From Ornithomonoglobus_A sp034090805 (GTDB taxonomy: Bacteria > Bacillota > Clostridia > UBA1381): a stretch of DNA of 56,252 bases. The notes beneath the pieces were generated by a model. The model worked only from the letters and a program-made list of their open reading frames with translations, searched no databases and had not been told where the DNA came from. The stretch is from the NCBI GenBank assembly GCA_034090805.1, contig JAXDRV010000059.1, forward strand, positions 1-56,252. The letters run 5' to 3'. Positions 1 through 6,667 of the stretch are shown here, piece after piece. Position numbers and translations under genes: made by a program. Numbering within the stretch: position 1 is the stretch's first letter; every line of letters begins with the position of its first letter.

Positions 1-22
1 AACCGTCATTTCGCAATTACAT
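1..22. repeat. Right end of a family B palindromic element, cut by the window edge
   Basis: The first 22 bases read AACCGTCATTTCGCAATTAC-AT. They closely match the right terminus of the copy ending near 35354 (AACCGACATTTTACAATTAC-AT). They lie just 3' of the IMP cyclohydrolase gene. Only one end is visible, so a complete element is inferred. Confidence 0.55.
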
Positions 23-26
23 ATGC

Positions 27-740
27 TTATTTATTTTTGTTTACAATTCTTGACTCAGCCTTGCCTGTTTCCAAATCTATAAATCTCACAAACAGCGAAA
101 CCTTGTTATCCTCGTTCAGCGCATTCCACAGACCGTCGGTAAATTCGTCGATGCCGTTGGGGATTTCCACTCTTTTCGGCTCCCCCTCAAAGGACGGCAG
201 CGGACTTCCGTCACCCATGTATGTATGGATAAAATGACCCTCGCCGTTTACGGGATTGTTGTAGCTGAAGGTGTAGCGTTGGCATGAATCGGGATTTCCG
301 TCTGCGCTTTTTAATATCGACATTGCATAGTTAAAGCCGCCGTTATCCGTTTTTATTATACCCGAAATTCTCGGAGTATAATTCGGTGCGTCATCCTCAA
401 ATTCACGTGTGCGAAGCGACTGCTCAAACGTCTGCTGACTGTTCATCAGATCGTATATCGTGTCGGTCTGATCGCCGTTCGTTACAATAGTCTTGTTGCC
501 GAGAACACGCACGGGCGCATATATAATCAGATGCGGATCCTCAAGCTTTGACGGGTCAAATGCCTGAGTGCGTATGCCGTCACCGTCCTCAACAAATACA
601 CGATTGCGGCTGTTCACGCTTCTGCCCATGATAAAGTACGCCGTAACGGCACTCTTTCCGTCGGCACTTTTTCCGATTACGATACCGCGTCCGGGGTAAT
701 CGTTATTTTTTAAATCCTCGTATATATTTATTTTTTTCAT
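27..740 (-). CDS. purO: IMP cyclohydrolase, PurO-like
   Basis: This 237-residue protein should close the ring of FAICAR to IMP, the last step of de novo purine synthesis, in the cytoplasm. The sequence opens with a PGRGIVIGKS motif, followed by AYFIMGRSVNSRNRVF and TREFEDDAPNYTPRISG. These are hallmarks of the IMP_cyclohyd family, first known from archaeal PurO and common in Clostridia that lack the cyclohydrolase half of PurH. The start at 740 is chosen because GGAGG lies 7 bases upstream; a longer frame to 776 would run into the upstream hairpin. It is the last gene of purE-purM-purN-purO here. An AICAR transformylase gene would be expected nearby, outside the window. A family A element (781-945) separates it from purN. 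Confidence 0.88.
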   Translation of the reverse strand: MKKINIYEDLKNNDYPGRGIVIGKSADGKSAVTAYFIMGRSVNSRNRVFVEDGDGIRTQAFDPSKLEDPHLIIYAPVRVLGNKTIVTNGDQTDTIYDLMNSQQTFEQSLRTREFEDDAPNYTPRISGIIKTDNGGFNYAMSILKSADGNPDSCQRYTFSYNNPVNGEGHFIHTYMGDGSPLPSFEGEPKRVEIPNGIDEFTDGLWNALNEDNKVSLFVRFIDLETGKAESRIVNKNK

Positions 741-742
741 TA

Positions 743-956
743 TAATCCTCCATTCCGCCGCCATGAGGCGGCACAAATCATAACGTGGAAAAGAAGCTTG
801 TCATCACTTTTGCTCCGCAAAAGCCGCACTCCGTGCGTCCCCCTTCTTGGCGGTGAGTGCAGATTGCTCTTTTGAGGAGTGCCGACGTATGTTGATACTT
901 CAAGCTCCGATAAAGGGCAAGATGCGCAGCTTATTTTTCACGTTAATCCTCCATTC
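743..956 (-). repeat. Family A palindromic element (781-945) with 13-bp flanking direct repeats
   Basis: On the minus strand the element begins ACGTGAAAAATAAGCTG and ends in the inverted form of ACGTGGAAAAGAAGCTTG. Its interior contains the GGAGCTTGAAGTA and CGCACGGAGTGCGGC segments shared with the copy at 5504-5672. The 13-bp sequence TAATCCTCCATTC occurs exactly at 743-755 and again at 944-956. It contains the Shine-Dalgarno sequence (GGAGGATTA on the coding strand), so the insertion appears to have duplicated the purO ribosome-binding site. A small GCCGCC/GGCGGC hairpin (756-772) lies between the element's terminal repeat and the purO-proximal repeat. Mobility is inferred. Confidence 0.7.
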
Positions 957-962
957 TTAAAA

Positions 963-1562
963 TCATGCTTCACCCGCACATACCATCTCAACCGCCTGCG
1001 GCAATATTATCCATTCCGCCTGTTCCATAACTCGCCTTTGCAAAATTTCGGGAGTGTCGCCGTCACGGATTTCCACCGCTTTTTGCAGTAAAATTCTGCC
1101 GCCGTCCACTACATCGTTCACAAAATGCACCGTTGCGCCCGTGACCTTAACTCCGTAATTAAGAGCAGCCTCATGCACCTTAAGACCGTAAAAGCCGTCG
1201 CCGCAGAAGGACGGGATAAGTGACGGGTGGATATTGATTATCCTGTCCGAATATTCCTTAAGCAAATCTCCCTCCAAAATCGCAAGATAACCCGCAAGCA
1301 CGATAACATCAACCTGCATCTGCTTCATGTATTCGCATATACGGCGGTTAAATTCCGCATTGTCACCGCCGCAGTCGGCATTTTTTCTGATTATCTTTGT
1401 GGGAATACCTGCCTTTTTCGCTCTGTCAAGTCCGTATGCGTCCGAGCGGTTCGAGCATACGCACACTATCCTGCCGCTTTTTATGATTCCGCTTGCTTGT
1501 GCGTCTATAAGCGCCTGTAAATTCGTGCCGCCGCCCGATATTAAAACTCCTATATTCTTCAT
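963..1562 (-). CDS. purN: Phosphoribosylglycinamide formyltransferase
   Basis: This 199-residue enzyme transfers a formyl group from 10-formyltetrahydrofolate to GAR, the third step of purine synthesis. The N-terminus MKNIGVLISGGGTNLQALI is the substrate phosphate-binding segment. INIHPSLIPSFCGDGFYG carries the catalytic Asn/His region, and VTGATVHFVNDVVDGGRIL carries the catalytic Asp. Length is normal for the family. The start at 1562 fits PurN alignments. An in-frame ATG at 1574 sits only three bases from AAAGGAG and would add MVII. It is third in the pur operon, 39 bases after purM, and shares a 20-base leader with two unrelated genes (see the leader entries). Confidence 0.96.
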   Translation of the reverse strand: MKNIGVLISGGGTNLQALIDAQASGIIKSGRIVCVCSNRSDAYGLDRAKKAGIPTKIIRKNADCGGDNAEFNRRICEYMKQMQVDVIVLAGYLAILEGDLLKEYSDRIINIHPSLIPSFCGDGFYGLKVHEAALNYGVKVTGATVHFVNDVVDGGRILLQKAVEIRDGDTPEILQRRVMEQAEWIILPQAVEMVCAGEA

Positions 1563-1563
1563 G

Positions 1564-1584
1564 ATTATGACCATTAACTCCTTT
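1564..1584 (-). promoter_or_regulatory. Shared ribosome-site leader, copy 1 (purN)
   Basis: The coding strand reads AAAGGAGTTAATGGTCATAA followed by T. The same 21 bases precede the genes starting at 5700 and 15517. The leader holds a strong Shine-Dalgarno sequence followed three bases later by an in-frame ATG, with the likely true ATG nine bases further on. Confidence 0.6.
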
Positions 1585-1601
1585 AACCGAGTTTAAAAAA
1601 C

Positions 1602-2663
1602 TCAGCCCTTAATTACTCCGTTTTCGGTGATTATCTCCACACCCTTTTCGCCCTCTGCAAGCTCGCCGATAATATACGCTTTTTCTCCGGCGGCTTCGAG
1701 GCACTTAACAGCCGCCTCTGCTTTGTCCGCATCAACGGCAACAATCATTCCGATACCCATGTTAAATGTGTTGTACATATCTCTTTCCGGAATATCGGCC
1801 TTTTTCTGCATCATATTAAATATAGGAAGAATCTCCCACGAGCCCTTGTTTATAACAGCCTTTAAGCCGTCGGGAAGCATTCTCGGAACGTTTTCGATAA
1901 AGCCGCCGCCCGTAATGTGCGAAACCGTGTTTATTCCTACTTCATCGATAAGCTTTAACAGCGGCTTTACATAAATTCTTGTCGGTGTGAGCAGCTCCTC
2001 GCCGATTGTTTTGCCAAGCTCCTCCGAATAAACTCCGAGAGTTTGTGCCGCATTGTCCTCGTTAAGACCGAAAATCTTTCTTACAAGCGAATACCCGTTT
2101 GAGTGAATACCGCTTGACGCTATGCCGATAAGCACATCGCCTGCTTTCGCCTTTTCGCCGTCTGTGATCTTTGATTTTTCAACAACTCCTACCGAAAAAC
2201 CGGCAACATCATACTCGTCCTCAGGCATCATTCCGGGATGCTCTGCGGTTTCTCCGCCGACAAGCGCACAGCCCGCAAGCACGCAGCCGTCCGCAACACC
2301 CTTTACTATCTGCGCAACCTTTTCGGGAATATTCTTTCCGATTGCTATATAATCAAGGAAAAACAGCGGCTTTGCGCCTGAGCATACGATATCGTTTACG
2401 CACATCGCAACGCAGTCCTGACCGATAGTGTCGTGCTTGTCCATCAGGAAAGCAACTCTTATTTTTGTTCCCACTCCGTCCGTACCGGAAACAAGCACGG
2501 GGTTTTCGTAATTTTTCGGCATTTCAAAAAGTCCGCCGAAGCCGCCTATGCCGCCAAGCACTCCCTCGATAGCCGTCTTTTTGACATCGTCCTTGATAAG
2601 TCTTACCGATTCGTAGCCCGCCTCAACGTCTACACCGGCATTTTTATATGCGTTTTCTGCCAT
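1602..2663 (-). CDS. purM: Phosphoribosylformylglycinamidine cyclo-ligase (AIR synthetase)
   Basis: This 353-residue enzyme uses ATP to cyclise FGAM to AIR. Visible PurM signatures are GVDVEAGYESV at the N-terminus, LVSGTDGVGTKI, GQDCVAMCVNDIVCSGA, LVGGETAEHPGM, SSGIHSNGYSLVRK and HITGGGFIENVPR. Length is typical (about 345). The start at 2663 has GGAG seven bases upstream. The open frame continues to an ATG at 2693 that overlaps the purE stop as ATGA, but that start has no ribosome site of its own. It lies between purE and purN. Confidence 0.96.
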   Translation of the reverse strand: MAENAYKNAGVDVEAGYESVRLIKDDVKKTAIEGVLGGIGGFGGLFEMPKNYENPVLVSGTDGVGTKIRVAFLMDKHDTIGQDCVAMCVNDIVCSGAKPLFFLDYIAIGKNIPEKVAQIVKGVADGCVLAGCALVGGETAEHPGMMPEDEYDVAGFSVGVVEKSKITDGEKAKAGDVLIGIASSGIHSNGYSLVRKIFGLNEDNAAQTLGVYSEELGKTIGEELLTPTRIYVKPLLKLIDEVGINTVSHITGGGFIENVPRMLPDGLKAVINKGSWEILPIFNMMQKKADIPERDMYNTFNMGIGMIVAVDADKAEAAVKCLEAAGEKAYIIGELAEGEKGVEIITENGVIKG

Positions 2664-2689
2664 TTTTTTATCTCCTTTATTTTGATTTA

Positions 2690-3190
2690 TCATAGCTGCT
2701 CCGCAAGCTGCTTTACCTTTTCGTTTTTCTTTTCCACGCCTTCAACCATTTTGACCTTTGCGGCCTTGAGGGCGTCCTTAAGATAATCATACTTGACCGC
2801 AAGGATCTGCGCCGCAAGTATTGCCGCATTTGTGCCGTTGTCTATGCCTACGGTCGCAACGGGGATTCCCGGCGGCATCTGAACGGTTGCCAAAAGTGCG
2901 TCCATGCCGTCAAGCGTTGATTTTATAGGGATTCCTATAACGGGTACCGTTGTATGCGCCGCAATAACTCCGCCCAGGTGCGCCGCCATGCCCGCTGCGC
3001 AGATTATGACCTCAATTCCGTTTTCCTCTGCGCTCTTTGCAAATTCCGCCGCCTTGTCGGGTGTTCTGTGCGCCGAGATAACGTTCACGTCCGGCTCTAT
3101 GCCAAACTCCTTCAGCTTTGTTATGCAGCTCTTTAATTTTTCAAAATCGGAATCACTGCCCATGATTACCGCTGCTTTTGGTTTGTTCAT
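2690..3190 (-). CDS. purE: N5-carboxyaminoimidazole ribonucleotide mutase
   Basis: This 166-residue cytoplasmic enzyme interconverts N5-CAIR and CAIR. The family signature is clear: AAVIMGSDSDFEKLKSC, VISAHRTPDKAAEFA, IICAAGMAAHLGGVIAAHT and PVIGIPIKST, including the SDSD and SAHR phosphate and catalytic loops. Three possible ATGs lie close together (3199, 3196, 3190). The one at 3190 has the best spacing from AAAGGA and matches family N-termini. It is the first gene of the minus-strand pur operon. purC and purF are not adjacent. Confidence 0.95.
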   Translation of the reverse strand: MNKPKAAVIMGSDSDFEKLKSCITKLKEFGIEPDVNVISAHRTPDKAAEFAKSAEENGIEVIICAAGMAAHLGGVIAAHTTVPVIGIPIKSTLDGMDALLATVQMPPGIPVATVGIDNGTNAAILAAQILAVKYDYLKDALKAAKVKMVEGVEKKNEKVKQLAEQL

Positions 3191-3243
3191 TAACATCATA
3201 TCCTTTCAGGTGCTTTTTGCTCTGCCATGACGGCATAGCACAA

Positions 3244-3290
3244 GATACTATTATAGTATCAAAATTTGAGGAAAAAGTCAATATAAATTC
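3244..3290 (-). promoter_or_regulatory. Candidate pur promoter with palindrome over the -10 region
   Basis: On the minus strand TTGACT is followed by TATAAT, but the spacer is 20 bases, longer than ideal. The -10 lies inside the perfect palindrome GATACTATAATAGTATC (3244-3260). That placement could suit a repressor. The leader to purE is only about 45 bases, too short for a purine riboswitch. Confidence 0.4.
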
Positions 3291-3339
3291 CCCCATATCT
3301 AATAAATTAAGGATATTTTGTGTATTTTTACACACAGAT

Positions 3340-3373
3340 AAAAAATGAGGACGCCTGCGCATCCTCATTTTTT
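3340..3373 (-). terminator. Intrinsic terminator after the HAD gene
   Basis: AAAAATGAGGA and TCCTCATTTTT form an 11-bp stem around a 10-base loop, with T runs on both strands. It lies 25 bases past the stop of the HAD phosphatase and about 80 bp upstream of the pur promoter, so it insulates the two units. Confidence 0.8.
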
Positions 3374-3397
3374 TGGAGCAAAGCTCCGTATATTGCT

Positions 3398-4030
3398 TTA
3401 CAGCATATCCTTCCACCCCGTAATATAATGGTCGGCATGCCGTTTAAGCACGTCTGTATCCGCCTCGTTTGTGCGGTCGTATATGGCGCAGGCGGTAAAG
3501 CCGCCCTTTTTTGCACCCGATATTCCGGCTGTTATATCCTCAAACACAACGCAGTCGCACGGCTTGCACCCTATGCGCTCCGCAGCAAGAAGATATATGT
3601 CCGGGTTGTCCTTTCCCTTGTTTACCTCATGTGAAAATGCGTATGCGTCTATCAAATCATAAATACCGAGCCTCTTAAACGCAGCCTTGCACAGCTCCGG
3701 ATAGCCGGAGGTCGCAACGGCGGTTTTTACGCCCTCGCTCTTAAGGCGGCGCAGGTATTCGTCCGCATACGGCTTGAGCGGCACGGAGGTTACGTATTCG
3801 TGATCGACAAAAGCCTTTATTTCATTTATTGCGTCCTCTACCGTAATATCCAAATTATACTCGCCGATAATCATAGGCAGCGACTGCTCAAGACGCATTT
3901 CCTTAAGCTGCATTCCTTTTTCTTCACTCAGCAAAACACCGTGGCTTTCCATAAACGCAGCGCACGCATCCCACCAAACTCCCATTGAGTCAAGCAGAGT
4001 TCCGTCAACATCAAATATTGCACCCTTCAA
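3398..4030 (-). CDS. HAD-superfamily phosphatase, beta-phosphoglucomutase-like
   Basis: This 210-residue cytoplasmic protein has the HAD nucleophile motif FDVDGTLLDS near residue 6. A helical cap follows (about 20-80), then motif II in AVATSGYPEL, a lysine in NKGKDNPDIYL, and the acidic motif VFEDITAGISGAKKGG. This is the layout of the phosphoglycolate phosphatase/beta-phosphoglucomutase subfamily. The exact substrate cannot be told. The start is taken as TTG at 4030, because GGAG lies seven bases upstream and the DVDGT motif then sits at the normal distance from the N-terminus. The longer frame to 4090 has no ribosome site. It is monocistronic. Confidence 0.85.
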   Translation of the reverse strand: MKGAIFDVDGTLLDSMGVWWDACAAFMESHGVLLSEEKGMQLKEMRLEQSLPMIIGEYNLDITVEDAINEIKAFVDHEYVTSVPLKPYADEYLRRLKSEGVKTAVATSGYPELCKAAFKRLGIYDLIDAYAFSHEVNKGKDNPDIYLLAAERIGCKPCDCVVFEDITAGISGAKKGGFTACAIYDRTNEADTDVLKRHADHYITGWKDML

Positions 4031-4168
4031 ATTGTATCTCCGTTCCGCCGCATATACGGCATATTGTGATTTAATATGATTATTATACACCCTTTTTGTA
4101 TATTTTTCAAGATAAATTTTGAAATTTCGTGCATAATATTAAAATTACTTTACATACAAAGAATTTCA

Positions 4169-4197
4169 TTGACGAAAAGGCTTTTTTATTGTAAAAT
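4169..4197 (+). promoter_or_regulatory. Promoter of mltG
   Basis: TTGACG at 4169-4174 and TAAAAT at 4192-4197 are separated by 17 bases. They lie about 33 bases before the mltG start, in AT-rich DNA free of genes. Confidence 0.7.
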
Positions 4198-4230
4198 AGA
4201 AGTATATATATAAACAGGGAGGTAAGTCCA

Positions 4231-5364
4231 ATGGCAGTTAAGGTGGAAAAAACACGCTCGAAAAAGGGGCGTATAATTCTTACGGTAATAATCGCGGTAT
4301 TTGTGCTTTTGCTCGGAGCGATCGGAATATCGCTGACAGACAGTCTTGGGATTAAGCTTGACGAGGATATAAAATATATTGAAATATCTGACGGTGACAA
4401 TGCGGCAAAGATTGCCGCCGAGCTTAAAAACGACGGAATAATCAAATACCCGCTTATGTTCAGGCTCCAGGCGATTGCGGGAGGCTACGAGGGTCATTTC
4501 CAGCCGGGGTCGGCGTATATCGAAAACGGAATGAGCTATGCGGATATTCTCGATATGCTAATCACTCCGTCAAGGAATACGACAAAGGTTATCGTTCCTC
4601 CGGGATGCGAAATACGTGAAATTGCGATAAAGCTGTGCGAGCTTGGTCTTACCACGTGGGACGAGTTCTATGACGCATTGTATCACGTTTCCGATTACAG
4701 CTACGGCTTTTTGGAGGGGATACCGTCACGTGACAGTATGCTTGAGGGGTATCTGTTCCCGGCAACATACGAAATCCCCAACGGCATGAGCGCTCATGAT
4801 ATAGTCGATTTTATGCTAAAGACCTTTGACGCTCAGTTTAAGCCCGAATATTACGACAAGGCGGCAGCTCTCGGAATGACTGTCGACGAGGTTATCACGA
4901 TGGCATCGATTCTTGAGCGTGAAACAAACGAAAGCTGCGACTTGAAAAAGGTTGCGGGAGTGCTTCACAACAAGAGAAATTCGGGAATGTACTTTGACGC
5001 AAATTCAACCGTTCAGTATGTCCTGGGCGAGAGAAAGCCGGTGCTTGCGATAGCCGACACAAAAATCGATTCACCGTACAACACCTACGTTTACGCAGGG
5101 CTTCCGATAGGCCCGATAGGCAGTCCGAGCATTGCTGCGATAGAGGCGGTACTTGATTACAGCGCATCTGATGCGTTCTATTTCGGCTTGTCCGTAAACG
5201 GCGAGCAGATTTTCGGCACAAGCTACGATGAATTTGTCGGACTTGTAAACTCAACGGATATGGCGGTGGCTGTTGATTCCGATGTTATTAAAAATCAGGA
5301 CGATAAAATAGGACAGATGGTGGTTGAGCAGCCTGAGCAAGAAAGCACCGAGAGCGAGGAATAA
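4231..5364 (+). CDS. mltG: Endolytic peptidoglycan transglycosylase MltG (YceG-like)
   Basis: This 377-residue membrane-anchored enzyme cleaves nascent glycan strands and sets their length. A basic N-terminus is followed by one membrane helix (about residues 14-36), then a LysM-like segment (ISDGDNAAKIAAELKNDGII). The YceG catalytic domain follows, with MASILERETN holding the catalytic Glu, GVLHNKRNSGMYFDANSTVQ, and SPYNTYVYAGLPIGPIGSPS. Length is normal. The start has GGAGG seven bases upstream. It heads the mltG-trmR-trhP group, an order also found in Bacillus (yrrL-yrrM-yrrO). Two tandem family A elements follow its stop directly. Confidence 0.95.
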   Translation: MAVKVEKTRSKKGRIILTVIIAVFVLLLGAIGISLTDSLGIKLDEDIKYIEISDGDNAAKIAAELKNDGIIKYPLMFRLQAIAGGYEGHFQPGSAYIENGMSYADILDMLITPSRNTTKVIVPPGCEIREIAIKLCELGLTTWDEFYDALYHVSDYSYGFLEGIPSRDSMLEGYLFPATYEIPNGMSAHDIVDFMLKTFDAQFKPEYYDKAAALGMTVDEVITMASILERETNESCDLKKVAGVLHNKRNSGMYFDANSTVQYVLGERKPVLAIADTKIDSPYNTYVYAGLPIGPIGSPSIAAIEAVLDYSASDAFYFGLSVNGEQIFGTSYDEFVGLVNSTDMAVAVDSDVIKNQDDKIGQMVVEQPEQESTESEE

Positions 5365-5475
5365 GTTTGGAAAAAGATAAGCGGCGCATCTTGCCGTCAT
5401 TCGGAGCTTGAAGTACACAAAGTACGACTGCGCTCCTCATAACGGCAATCTGCTTGCTTCTCTTTTTCCAAACGG
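5365..5475 (+). repeat. Family A palindromic element, copy 2
   Basis: The ends GTTTGGAAAAAGATAAGC and, inverted, GTTTGGAAAAAGAGAAGC form a near-perfect terminal stem. The interior carries a second inverted repeat, GCCGTCATTCGGAGC versus GCTCCTCATAACGGC. It begins right after the mltG stop. The sequence after it (5474-5503) matches the leader after the next copy at 26 of 30 positions, but its ribosome site is degraded (AAAGAATT for AAAGGAGT). Confidence 0.75.
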
Positions 5476-5503
5476 GTTTTGTGAAAGAATTTCGTGGTCA
5501 TAA

Positions 5504-5672
5504 GTTTGAAAAAGATAATCGGTGCATCTCACCGTCATTCGGAGCTTGAAGTACACAAGTACGACTGCACCCCTCATAACGGCAATCTGTACTCACCGCC
5601 AAGAAGGGCGGACGCACGGAGTGCGGCTTTTGCGGAGCAAAAGTGATGACAAGATTATCTTTTCCCAAACGG
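5504..5672 (+). repeat. Family A palindromic element, copy 3, upstream of trmR
   Basis: It has the same ends as copy 2 (GTTTGAAAAAGATAATC and, inverted, GTTTGGGAAAAGATAATC). It is about 60 bases longer and carries the CGCACGGAGTGCGGC segment found in the copy at 781-945. It stands in tandem with copy 2, and the trmR ribosome site starts nine bases after it. With copy 2 it accounts for the 335-base gap between mltG and trmR. Confidence 0.75.
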
Positions 5673-5680
5673 GTTTTGTG

Positions 5681-5701
5681 AAAGGAGTTAATGGTCATAA
5701 T
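5681..5701 (+). promoter_or_regulatory. Shared ribosome-site leader, copy 2 (trmR)
   Basis: AAAGGAGTTAATGGTCATAA plus T, identical to the leaders of purN and the 15517 gene. The in-frame ATG at 5691 is three bases from the Shine-Dalgarno sequence and the one at 5700 is twelve bases away, so either start is possible. Confidence 0.6.
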
Positions 5702-6365
5702 GATAGAATACGATAAAAATGCGATAGTTCCGTCATATATAACGGAATATCTCCGCTCCAAAACCGTGCATGAGAACGCATTTCTCCGCAGACTGGAGGA
5801 ATATGCCGAAAAAAATTCAATTCCGATAGCGGAGCCGGAAACAGCAAGATTTTTGTCTGTGATGACTAAAATCATGCGTCCGCTGCGCATACTGGAGATA
5901 GGCTGCGCAATAGGGTATTCGGCGATAGTGATGTCGGAGGGACTGGAAACGGGCGGCAGGATAACAACGCTTGAATACAACCCCGAAATGGCCGCCGAGG
6001 CACGCAGGAACATCGATGAGGCGGGTCTGACGGGTGTCATTGAGGTTGTCGAGGCGGACGCAAAGGAGTATCTGTCATACATTGACGAGGACGGAGCATT
6101 TGATTTGATATTCCTCGACGGACCGAAGGCGCACTATATCTATATGCTGGATGACTGCGTGCGTCTGCTGCGAAAGGGCGGAATCATGATAGCCGACAAT
6201 GTTCTCTACAAGGGCATGACGGCAGACGACAACCACGTGATACGCCGCAAAATCACGATAGTAAAGCGGCTTAGGCGGTATGTTGACGCACTGATGGCGC
6301 ATAAGGAGTTGCAAACCTCGCTGTTGCCCCTGGGCGATGGAGTGACGCTGTCGGTAAAGATATAA
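5700..6365 (+). CDS. trmR: SAM-dependent O-methyltransferase, probable tRNA 5-hydroxyuridine methyltransferase
   Basis: This 221-residue protein has the class I methyltransferase fold of the COMT-like O-methyltransferase_3 family. SAM motif I is LEIGCAIGYSAIVMSEG, motif II lies around TLEYNPEMAAEA, and DLIFLDGPKAHY is the metal-binding and catalytic region, followed by GGIMIADNVLYKG. The B. subtilis homologue YrrM/TrmR methylates ho5U34 to mo5U34 in tRNA. Its position between mltG and a U32 protein (TrhP-like) is the same as there, which supports that role over catechol methylation. Start uncertainty (5691 or 5700) is described under the leader. Confidence 0.85.
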   Translation: MIEYDKNAIVPSYITEYLRSKTVHENAFLRRLEEYAEKNSIPIAEPETARFLSVMTKIMRPLRILEIGCAIGYSAIVMSEGLETGGRITTLEYNPEMAAEARRNIDEAGLTGVIEVVEADAKEYLSYIDEDGAFDLIFLDGPKAHYIYMLDDCVRLLRKGGIMIADNVLYKGMTADDNHVIRRKITIVKRLRRYVDALMAHKELQTSLLPLGDGVTLSVKI

Positions 6366-6366
6366 G

Positions 6367-6651
6367 GCAAATTATTTATTAGGCGATTGTAAAATGTCGG
6401 TTCGGGATTTGAGAGCGTTTTTGATTTTATTCGTACTCAAACATCCCTTGCGGTAACTCGTCCGAACAAACTCAAAAACGCTCTCAAATCCTACAAGCTT
6501 TTATGGTTTGGGAAGAATTTTGATTGAGTTCCGGCGAGTTCTCGAACGAAGTGAGGGTGTGTAGGGGGCGGTGTCCCTGCCGCCCCGTAATCGAAAATAT
6601 TTAAAATTCCGCAGAAATCCCACATTTTACAATTATCTGCAAATTATTTAT
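6367..6651 (+). repeat. Family B MITE-like element with 13-bp direct repeats, copy 1
   Basis: The outer ends TAGGCGATTGTAAAATGTCG and, inverted, AGATAATTGTAAAATGTGGG form terminal inverted repeats (about 6380-6638). The exact 13-bp sequence GCAAATTATTTAT flanks both sides (6367-6379 and 6639-6651), as a target-site duplication would. Inside, GGATTTGAGAGCGTTTTTGA at 6405 pairs with its inverse ending near 6491. A GC-rich hairpin (GGGGGCGG...CCGCCCC) lies near 6564-6586. It carries no ORF. It fills the gap between trmR and trhP and ends just before the trhP ribosome site. Confidence 0.8.
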
Positions 6652-6667
6652 AATAAGGAAGATTAAT

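Noticed and set aside
3200..3300. Purine riboswitch upstream of purE
   Set aside because: The leader is only about 45 bases and has no three-way junction or xpt-type core sequence.
6405..6491. Palindromes considered as a CRISPR array or as rho-independent terminators
   Set aside because: Copies are dispersed singly, not in regular repeat-spacer order, and the arms are not followed by a T run; MITE-like elements explain them better.
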